5,130 nucleotides of DNA from Acidobacteriaceae bacterium (lineage in GTDB: Bacteria; Acidobacteriota; Terriglobia; Terriglobales; Acidobacteriaceae). The stretch lies in assembly GCA_030838305.1 (NCBI GenBank), contig JAUTWY010000364.1, positions 1 through 5,130 of the forward strand, written 5' to 3'. The translations under genes and the position numbers were made by a program. Positions 1 to 5,130 of the stretch are shown in pieces (within the stretch, counting starts at the first letter, position 1; every line of letters starts with the position of its first letter). The notes below the pieces were generated by a model, which worked only from the letters and a program-made list of their open reading frames with translations, had not been told where the DNA came from and ran no database searches.

Positions 1-1
1 C

Positions 2-1192
2 GAGAAAGCGTACGGGTTCGCGAATCGCGAGAAAGAAGTGCGGAACGCCCGCACGACTCAGTTTCACATCGCATCGGTCTCGATGCAATTCACAGCGGCA
101 GCGGTGCTGCGGTTGGCTGATAAGGGAACGATAAGCCTTGGAACGCACGTAGACGATGTCGTCCCCGGGATTCCAGGTGGAACCAAGATCACGGTTCGCG
201 ATCTATTAATGGAGCGTTCTGGACTGCCGGACATCAATGACCTGCCAGATTACAATGACGTTCTCCAGCACCACCAGACGCCCGCTAGCCTGGTTGCCAA
301 GATTAAAGATCGTCCCCTTCTCTTTGAACCGGGATCGAAGTTCCTTCACGAAGAGCACTCCGCCTACAACCTTCTCGCCCTGATCGTCGAAAAGAAAACC
401 GGTCTTTCCTTTGCGGCAGCAATGAAGCAGTTGGTCTTCGACCCCGCAGGGCTGTCGGACTCATTGATCGATGACGATGAATCTACGACGGATTCACCCA
501 AGGTGGCCGTGGGGTATCAGCCGAACGGAGTCGATGGTTTGCAACGGGCAGCGACTCTGCACTGGTCGGGAAAGACGGGTAATGCCTCTATACTCACGAC
601 CGCTGGCGATGAAGCGCATTGGATCCGCACTCTATTCGGAGATCAATTTCTGAAAGAACCTTCCCGAAGCGCGGTTCTCGACACGTCCGAGCGCGTAGGC
701 TATGGATGGATGCGGAAGACAAGCGAGCGGTACCACGAAACCATCTACTATATGAATGGGCGGGCACCCGGCTTTGCCTCGTTCGTCATGTACCTGCCGC
801 ACGAGCAGATGAGCGTAGTCGTCTTCAGCAATATTTATGCGTCAGCGACCACCACGATCGGGAATGATCTGGCTGCAATCTCAATGGGATTGCCGTATGA
901 GCCATTTCAGTCGAGCGCAACCGCTCTTTCTGCAGAACAGATCAAGGCGTGCGCGGGCACGTTTCTATTCGGCCCAGATTTCTACCAAGCCAATGCAGAG
1001 GTACTCCTCGTGGATGATGGCGCCAAGCTTTCGTTGCATTGGCCGTCGGGCGATATTTCTCCCTTGATGCCCATCAGCCAAGACCACTTCATGGACCGGG
1101 CGTACTGGGAAGAAGTAAAGCTTGAGCGCGATCCCTCTGGCTCGCCTAAGAGCATCTTATACGGTCATTTTCGGGGGACCAGGACGCAGTGA
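2..1192 (+). CDS. Beta-lactamase-family serine hydrolase homologue, 5'-truncated, with degenerate active-site motifs
   Basis: The fold is that of class C beta-lactamases, DD-peptidases and esterases (Pfam Beta-lactamase), usually exported enzymes acting on peptidoglycan, beta-lactams or esters. The reading frame is open to the left edge. The family-typical lead-in (GFANRE, then FHIASVS and QFTAAAVLRL) begins before GTG 38, so that codon is not the true start; roughly 50 residues plus any signal peptide are missing. In order: the nucleophile region at nt 62-100, the RDLLMERSGLPD helix region (nt 194-229), YNLLALIVEKKTG (365-403), and NGRAPGF (755-775). From about nt 900 a DUF3471-like C-terminal domain follows, with FGPDFY. 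The usual SxxK reads SVSM (nt 74-85); the YxN region reads HEEH (347-358); the HxG/KTG position reads MNG (752-760). The nucleophile serine survives but its general base does not, so this may be a pseudoenzyme. Family is secure; activity and substrate are not. Confidence 0.9.
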   Translation, partial: EKAYGFANREKEVRNARTTQFHIASVSMQFTAAAVLRLADKGTISLGTHVDDVVPGIPGGTKITVRDLLMERSGLPDINDLPDYNDVLQHHQTPASLVAKIKDRPLLFEPGSKFLHEEHSAYNLLALIVEKKTGLSFAAAMKQLVFDPAGLSDSLIDDDESTTDSPKVAVGYQPNGVDGLQRAATLHWSGKTGNASILTTAGDEAHWIRTLFGDQFLKEPSRSAVLDTSERVGYGWMRKTSERYHETIYYMNGRAPGFASFVMYLPHEQMSVVVFSNIYASATTTIGNDLAAISMGLPYEPFQSSATALSAEQIKACAGTFLFGPDFYQANAEVLLVDDGAKLSLHWPSGDISPLMPISQDHFMDRAYWEEVKLERDPSGSPKSILYGHFRGTRTQ

Positions 1193-1237
1193 GGGCAGGC
1201 GGGTACCTCCGGATGCAGAATTTGGAGAAAGGCAAAC

Positions 1238-1936
1238 ATGAAATGGCGTTCGCTGGAAGAGTCGACTCCTGAGACTGAGGTTCGCCCTCTGCGCGAAATC
1301 TTTGCCGAGCGCCAGGAACTGATCGCAAAATATGCTCCGACGGAAACGCAGGCTATTCACGCTCGGGCCGTCGCCGAACTAAAGCAGAAATGTTTGGCAG
1401 CGAATACTCTGCCGGTCGGCTCGAAGGTTCCAGAATTCCAACTTCAAAATCAAGACGGCAAGAATATCTCTTCGTCCGACTTGCTGGCGAAGGAACGCCT
1501 CGTGCTCTGCTTCATACGCGGCCGCTGGTGCCCGTTCTGTGTCGCTCAGATGGAAGCGATGAACCTCATCCTGCCGGAGATCGAGCAGGCAGGCGCAACT
1601 CTCGCCGCTATTTCCCCGCAGACGGCACAACAATCCTTCTTCATGCGCGATCAGCACAAGCTGCGCTTCTCTCTGCTCTCCGACCCCGGAAATCAAGTGG
1701 CGCGAAAGTTTGGGCTAAGTTATCAGGTTCCTGAAGAACAGAAGGCTGTCTATAAACGCGCGTTCGTCAACCTGCCCTTCGTGAATGGAGATGACAGTTG
1801 GGAGTTGCCGATTCCCGCGACCTACATCATCGACCGAGACGGGACGGTGTTGTACGCTTCGGCCCTTGAGGATTACACCGAGCGGCCGGAACCGGTCGAG
1901 ATTGTGCGCATTCTGGCCAATCACTCTGGCGCTTAA
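1238..1936 (+). CDS. Peroxiredoxin-like AhpC/TSA family protein (PRX-like2 type)
   Basis: This is a 232-residue thioredoxin-fold protein, probably a cytosolic thiol peroxidase that reduces hydrogen peroxide or organic peroxides. Residues 1-55 form a charged helical extension typical of this subfamily. The AhpC/TSA core starts near VGSKVPEFQLQNQDG (60-74). The active-site strand and helix read FIRGRWCPFC, giving a CPFC pair at C98/C101; C98 is the expected peroxidatic cysteine. The supporting motif ISPQT lies at 125-129, LLSDP at 146-150, and PIPATYIIDRDGTV (191-204) carries the cis-proline-like segment. ATG 1238 is chosen because GGAG (1224-1227) sits 10 nt upstream and the length suits the family. 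There is no signal peptide. The 45-bp gap from the upstream hydrolase shows no terminator, so co-transcription is possible. The CxxC could instead make it a thiol-disulfide reductase. The specific oxidant and electron donor cannot be read from sequence. Confidence 0.9.
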   Translation: MKWRSLEESTPETEVRPLREIFAERQELIAKYAPTETQAIHARAVAELKQKCLAANTLPVGSKVPEFQLQNQDGKNISSSDLLAKERLVLCFIRGRWCPFCVAQMEAMNLILPEIEQAGATLAAISPQTAQQSFFMRDQHKLRFSLLSDPGNQVARKFGLSYQVPEEQKAVYKRAFVNLPFVNGDDSWELPIPATYIIDRDGTVLYASALEDYTERPEPVEIVRILANHSGA

Positions 1937-1940
1937 AGCA

Positions 1941-1960
1941 CGCGGGCGGGGGCGCCCGCG
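1941..1960. repeat. Perfect GC-rich palindrome (8-bp stem, GGGG loop) between prx-like gene and rlmB
   Basis: CGCGGGCG (1941-1948) is followed by a GGGG loop (1949-1952) and its exact reverse complement CGCCCGCG (1953-1960). It begins 4 nt after the stop of the peroxiredoxin-like gene. No T-tract follows (the next bases are CCACCCCTCA), so it is not a canonical intrinsic terminator. It could still stop or stabilise the upstream transcript's 3' end, or be one copy of a dispersed REP-like intergenic palindrome, which I associate with acidobacterial genomes from memory only. The stem is read directly from sequence; the role is inferred. Confidence 0.6.
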
Positions 1961-1978
1961 CCACCCCTCAGCTTTCGG

Positions 1979-1984
1979 TACACT
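1979..1984 (+). promoter_or_regulatory. Possible -10 element (TACACT) for rlmB and the peptidase gene
   Basis: TACACT matches four of six positions of the TATAAT consensus. It ends 8 nt before ATG 1993, so transcription would start at or within a couple of bases of the start codon and give a leaderless message. That fits the absence of any Shine-Dalgarno sequence in 1973-1992. No -35 match is seen at normal spacing, where the GC-rich palindrome lies, and there is no extended -10 TG. This is a weak candidate. Confidence 0.25.
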
Positions 1985-1992
1985 GGTACTTC

Positions 1993-2763
1993 ATGAACTA
2001 TATCTACGGCATCAACGCTGTCACCGAGGCGCTCAAGGCCCGCGGACGGGCTTTCCAGTGGGTTGGCATGGCAAAGGAGCGGCATGACATCCGCTTGCAG
2101 CGGATGATCGAAGAGTGTCGTCGTCTCGGCGTGCCCGTTCGTTTTCTCACACGCACTGAACTCGACCAGATGGCCGGGAGGGCGGCACACCAGGGAGTTG
2201 TGGCCGTCACCTCGGCGAAGCAATATAGCGATCTCGACGATGTGGTCGGTGCTAAGCGCGGGCAATATTCTTTCGTCATCGTGCTCGACGGCGTGGAAGA
2301 TCCCCACAATTTAGGCGCGCTAATGCGCACCGCCGACGCCGCTGGCGCCGATGGGGTTGTAATTCCTGAACGCCGCGCCGCCGCAGTCACTGGCACCGTC
2401 ACAAAAACTTCCGCAGGAGCGAGCGAGCACTTGCCAATCGCAAAGGTGACCAACATCGCCCGCACGGTAGAAGAACTAAAGGACCGCAATATCTGGACTG
2501 TCGGACTCGACGAGCGCGGGCCACAAACTTACGACGCCCTCGATTACAACATGGATTGCGCCCTGGTTCTCGGTGCAGAGGGCAAAGGACTGCACGACCT
2601 GGTCAAGAAGAAATGTGACTTTCTGGTTTCCATTCCGATGTTGGGGAAAGTGCCTTCGCTAAACGTGTCGGTCGCGGGCGCGGTGGTGATGTATGAGATT
2701 GTGCGGCAGCGGCGGGCGAAGGGCGGCGTACAAAACAAAGAGGCTTTGTCGGGTACAAAATGA
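1993..2763 (+). CDS. rlmB: 23S rRNA (guanosine-2'-O-)-methyltransferase, RlmB type (SpoU/TrmH family)
   Basis: This 256-residue SPOUT-class enzyme should transfer a methyl group from S-adenosylmethionine to a ribose 2'-OH, in RlmB at G2251 of the 23S rRNA P-loop (E. coli numbering). Residues 1-75 are the substrate-binding domain, with YIYGINAVTEAL at 3-14 and HQGVVA at 66-71. All three SpoU motifs are present. Motif 1 has N106 and R112-T113 within DPHNLGALMRTADAAGADG. Motif 2 is LVLGAEGKGL (191-200) with E196. Motif 3 has IPMLGKVPSLNVSVAGA (214-230), including the SLN(V)S knot segment with N224. Length and start (M-N-Y-I-Y-G) match family norms, so ATG 1993 is firm although it lacks a Shine-Dalgarno sequence. 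A hydrophilic tail of about 16 residues overlaps the next gene by 4 bp. The exact methylated nucleotide is inferred from subgroup resemblance; a tRNA or other rRNA target is less likely. Confidence 0.92.
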   Translation: MNYIYGINAVTEALKARGRAFQWVGMAKERHDIRLQRMIEECRRLGVPVRFLTRTELDQMAGRAAHQGVVAVTSAKQYSDLDDVVGAKRGQYSFVIVLDGVEDPHNLGALMRTADAAGADGVVIPERRAAAVTGTVTKTSAGASEHLPIAKVTNIARTVEELKDRNIWTVGLDERGPQTYDALDYNMDCALVLGAEGKGLHDLVKKKCDFLVSIPMLGKVPSLNVSVAGAVVMYEIVRQRRAKGGVQNKEALSGTK

Positions 2764-4484
2764 AGTTGCACCGTCTGTGTTTCCTGTGTGTTCTATTTGC
2801 CTCTGCGGTGAACGCGTTTTCTCTCGATCGCGAGGCTTTTACCTTCACCAACTACGACCTTAACGTCCGCGTCGAGCCAGAACAGCAGCGGCTCGGAGTT
2901 CGAGGCAAGATCACACTGCGGAACGATTCGGCAGCTCCCCAGAAGATCGCTGTGCTGCAGATTTCCTCTTCGTTGGACTGGCGTTCTATCAAGGCGAATG
3001 GGAAGCCATTGCAGTTCGTCGCACAACCCTACACTTCCGACATCGATCACACGGGCGCGCTGGCAGAGGCGATCGTCACTCTGCCGGAGCCAGTCCCGAC
3101 CAAGGGCACGCTCGACCTGGAAATTGCATACGAAGGCGTTATCCTGCTCGATGCCACTCGTCTCACTCGCATCAACACACCCGAAGCGATGGCTCACAGC
3201 ACCGACTGGGACCAGATCAGTTCGAAATTCACGGCAGTGCGTGGAGCGGGATACGTGTCCTGGTACCCAATCGCTACCGAGGCTGCGAATCTCTCAGAAG
3301 GAACGAACCTGTTCGACATTTTGGCACGGTGGAAATTGCGGGAGAGTACCGCCACGATGCATTTGCAGGTCGGGGTAGCGAGCGACGACGAAGGAGACAA
3401 ACCGGAACTGCTGGTCAATGCGACCGCCTGCCCGACGTCGCACGAAGCGGAACATCAATTCGTTGCCGATTGCACCTACCGATCCCTGGGACTGGTGGTG
3501 CCGACGCTTGTAATTGCCAACTATCAGGTTGTGGACCGGGCGTCGGTGGCGGTGCATTTCTTGCGCGGTCACGATTCATCTGCGGCTGCCTACGCGGATG
3601 CCACGGAGAAGGTGACACTATTCATCGCCGAATGGTTCGGAACCCCGCGAGGCAAGACACAAACCGCCGATCTGATTGATGCGAGTGCTGCGCCTTTCGA
3701 AAGCGGTCCTTTTTTGTTGACACCGCTCACGAGCACGGACCCAAAGGTGGCAGGACTGGTGGCTACGCATCAGGTAACCCACGAGGCTTTCTCTTCCCCG
3801 CGTCCCTGGATCAACGAGGGCGTCGCTCATTTCGCGCAGGCGCTCTATCTGGAGCATCAGAGTGGGCGCCAAGCCGCGCTGGACTATATGGGATTGCACC
3901 GTTCCGCCTTAAGTGCCGTCGACAAGCAGCAGGGATCCGCTGCTAAGTCCGAAGATGAAACGAGCCAGTCCTTAGTGAACACAGCTGACGAGGAACTTTA
4001 CCGCAGCAAAGCGCTGTTTGTGTGGTGGATGCTACGCGACATAGTCGGGGATCAAATGCTGAAGAAGGCGATTGCCGCCTATCATCCGGAGGAAGACAAA
4101 GAGCCCTCTTACATGCCGCACCTGATTCAGGCGCAGACGCAGAAAGATCTGGAATGGTTCTTCGACGACTGGGTTTATCGCAACCGCGGGCTGCCCGACT
4201 TCAAAGTGGTCTCTGCCTTTACCCGCAAGACGTTGCCCGAGGGTTACATGCTCACGATTACAGTGGCCAACCTGGGCGCGGCAGGTGCGGAAGTTCCACT
4301 CACAGTGAAGTTTGCTGGCGGAGAAGTCACGAAACGCCTGGTCGTGCGCGGAAAGAGCAACAGCGTGATTCGCATAGAAGTTCCGAAAACGCCGGACGAA
4401 ATCGTGGTCAACGACGGCAGCGTGCCGGAGAGCGACACGACGAACAATGTGTTTAAGATCGAGGCAAGCGAAGCCGTGAAATGA
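2760..4484 (+). CDS. Secreted M1-like metallopeptidase homologue with HQVTH in place of HExxH and a CARDB-like C-terminal domain
   Basis: This 574-residue protein has a Sec-type signal peptide: basic MKLHR, a hydrophobic core at 6-17, and likely cleavage after VNA (residue 19). Residues 25-130 resemble the N-terminal beta domain of M1 aminopeptidases. The zinc region is H337-Q-V-T-H341, then SPRPWINEG with E353 as probable third ligand. The H341-to-E353 spacing (11 residues between) is shorter than the classical 18 of M1 and more like other gluzincins. Downstream, YRSKALFVWWMLRDIVGD (413-430) and WFFDDWVYRNRGLPDF (466-481) are M1-style landmarks. Residues about 482-568 look like a CARDB/APHP domain, ending PESDTTNN. 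C224 and C238 might form a disulfide in the exported protein. The catalytic glutamate of HExxH is Gln, so peptidase activity is doubtful; zinc or peptide binding could remain. ATG 2760 overlaps the rlmB stop (ATGA) with only a weak GGG ahead of it, suggesting translational coupling. Substrate is unknown. Confidence 0.83.
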   Translation: MKLHRLCFLCVLFASAVNAFSLDREAFTFTNYDLNVRVEPEQQRLGVRGKITLRNDSAAPQKIAVLQISSSLDWRSIKANGKPLQFVAQPYTSDIDHTGALAEAIVTLPEPVPTKGTLDLEIAYEGVILLDATRLTRINTPEAMAHSTDWDQISSKFTAVRGAGYVSWYPIATEAANLSEGTNLFDILARWKLRESTATMHLQVGVASDDEGDKPELLVNATACPTSHEAEHQFVADCTYRSLGLVVPTLVIANYQVVDRASVAVHFLRGHDSSAAAYADATEKVTLFIAEWFGTPRGKTQTADLIDASAAPFESGPFLLTPLTSTDPKVAGLVATHQVTHEAFSSPRPWINEGVAHFAQALYLEHQSGRQAALDYMGLHRSALSAVDKQQGSAAKSEDETSQSLVNTADEELYRSKALFVWWMLRDIVGDQMLKKAIAAYHPEEDKEPSYMPHLIQAQTQKDLEWFFDDWVYRNRGLPDFKVVSAFTRKTLPEGYMLTITVANLGAAGAEVPLTVKFAGGEVTKRLVVRGKSNSVIRIEVPKTPDEIVVNDGSVPESDTTNNVFKIEASEAVK

Positions 4485-4504
4485 TTCTTAATCACAGATT
4501 GCGC

Positions 4505-5130
4505 TCAACGCTGTGCCATGGTGAAACTGGCCAGCGCTGCCAGCTTCCCGGCAGCGGCTCCGGAATCGATCGACTTCACCGCCAGCGGGACTCCATCTGC
4601 CAAACGATCGACGCGCCCTGCCGCTATCAGCGCGGCTGCGGAGTTCAGCAGGACAACATCACGACGGGCAGATTGTTTTCCCCTTAGCACCTCGCGAACG
4701 ATGGCTGCATTCTCCGCCGCATCCCCCCCAGAGATATCAGCAAGCGAAGCGCGCTTCATGCCGAACTCTTCAGGATTCACTTCGTAAGTTCGTACCGTTC
4801 CGTCGCGAGCTTCGGCGACGCGCGTTGGGCCCGTGATCGTGATCTCATCCAGCCCATCGAGGCCGTGCACGACCAGAGCGCGATGCAGTCCCAGCATGCT
4901 GAGGGCTTCGGCCAGCTTTTCAACCATATCGAGCGCGTAGACTCCCACGACCTGCCCGGAAGCGTGCGCGGGATTAGTGAGAGGGCCGAGTAGGTTGAAC
5001 ATGGTCCGCAGGCGCAGCTCTCGCCGCACTTTCTGCACTTGCTTCATGGAGGAATGCAGATCGGGTGCGTACAGAAAGCAGATTCCGACTTGCCGCAGGC
5101 ACTCCGCGGCTCGATCGGGGTTCAACTGAA
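4505..5130 (-). CDS. trpD: Anthranilate phosphoribosyltransferase, C-terminal part (cut by right window edge)
   Basis: TrpD joins anthranilate to phosphoribosyl pyrophosphate, the second committed step of tryptophan synthesis, in the cytosol. About 208 residues are visible of roughly 340, so the N-terminal helical domain and the GTGGD PRPP loop lie outside the window. The visible part has MKQVQKVRREL followed by RTMFNLLGPLTNP, including the arginine associated with anthranilate binding. VVHGLDGLDEITITGPTRVAE follows, with the metal-binding Asp-Glu pair encoded at 4844-4849. Next come GGDAAENAAIVREVLRGK and the terminal LLNSAAALIAAG...AIDSG-like region, here KSIDSGAAAGKLAAL. The frame is open to the edge; the TTG at 5125-5123 lies inside conserved sequence and is not the start. 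The gene ends in TGA 4507-4505 and converges with the peptidase gene, 20 bp away, so no other trp gene follows it. All visible key residues look normal. Confidence 0.95.
   Translation of the reverse strand, partial: QLNPDRAAECLRQVGICFLYAPDLHSSMKQVQKVRRELRLRTMFNLLGPLTNPAHASGQVVGVYALDMVEKLAEALSMLGLHRALVVHGLDGLDEITITGPTRVAEARDGTVRTYEVNPEEFGMKRASLADISGGDAAENAAIVREVLRGKQSARRDVVLLNSAAALIAAGRVDRLADGVPLAVKSIDSGAAAGKLAALASFTMAQR

Noticed and set aside
38..40. GTG preceded by purine-rich GAGAAAGAA as start of the serine hydrolase
   Set aside because: Family-typical sequence (GFANRE) is already encoded before it and the domain would lack its first strand; the frame stays open to the window edge, so the gene is truncated rather than starting here.
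1193..1237. Promoter or terminator between the serine hydrolase and the peroxiredoxin-like gene
   Set aside because: Apart from the GGAG ribosome-binding site I saw no convincing hairpin or -35/-10 pair.
2004..2489. 161-codon open frame on the minus strand
   Set aside because: It is antisense to rlmB, shows low-complexity Ser/Ala/Arg composition typical of a shadow of a GC-rich gene, and matches no family I recognise.
3329..3679. 116-codon plus-strand open frame inside the peptidase gene
   Set aside because: Its Gly/Arg-rich translation is a frame shadow; the M1-like frame explains the region.
4483..4500. GATT-ctt-AATC-aca-GATT alternating repeats between the convergent genes as a bidirectional terminator
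   Set aside because: Stems are only 4 bp and AT-rich with no T-run on either strand, so this is too weak to call.
5123..5125. TTG on the minus strand as start of TrpD
   Set aside because: It lies in the middle of TrpD, and the frame continues upstream to the edge; about 130 N-terminal residues are expected outside the window.
1..5130. A novel multi-gene defence, mobile or biosynthetic system
   Set aside because: Genes are common chromosomal families with no nuclease, toxin, transposase, integrase, repeat array or biosynthetic cluster signature; interest is confined to individual atypical proteins.

Overview
The window looks like an ordinary chromosomal segment of a GC-rich soil-type bacterium, most likely an acidobacterium (Terriglobia/Koribacter-like). 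That guess rests on remembered protein style: a serine hydrolase with an acidobacterial-looking C-terminal domain, a secreted M1-like protein with an SPRPW...EGxAHF zinc region, and a GC-rich intergenic palindrome. It has not been tested by any search.

Layout: four genes run rightward and a fifth converges on them from the right edge. (1) The 3' part of a beta-lactamase-family serine hydrolase (nt 2-1192) is cut by the left edge. (2) After a 45-bp gap comes a peroxiredoxin-like AhpC/TSA protein (1238-1936). (3) After a 56-bp gap holding a perfect GC-rich hairpin comes a SpoU/TrmH-family rRNA methyltransferase of the RlmB type (1993-2763), which starts without a visible Shine-Dalgarno sequence. 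(4) A secreted M1-like metallopeptidase homologue with a CARDB-like C-terminus (2760-4484) overlaps it by an ATGA junction. (5) On the minus strand lies the C-terminal part of anthranilate phosphoribosyltransferase TrpD (4505-5130), cut by the right edge; only 20 bp separate it from gene 4. There is no gap over 60 bp, and I saw no tRNA, rRNA, CRISPR array, insertion sequence or prophage gene.

How the genes relate: genes 3 and 4 are probably co-transcribed and translationally coupled. Genes 1 and 2 may share a transcript. No common pathway links the five. The most interesting point is that both hydrolase homologues lack a textbook catalytic residue. The serine hydrolase has SVSM in place of SxxK, with the other two active-site motifs also degenerate. 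The peptidase has HQVTH in place of HExxH, although its zinc ligands look intact. I found no convincing previously undescribed multi-gene system.
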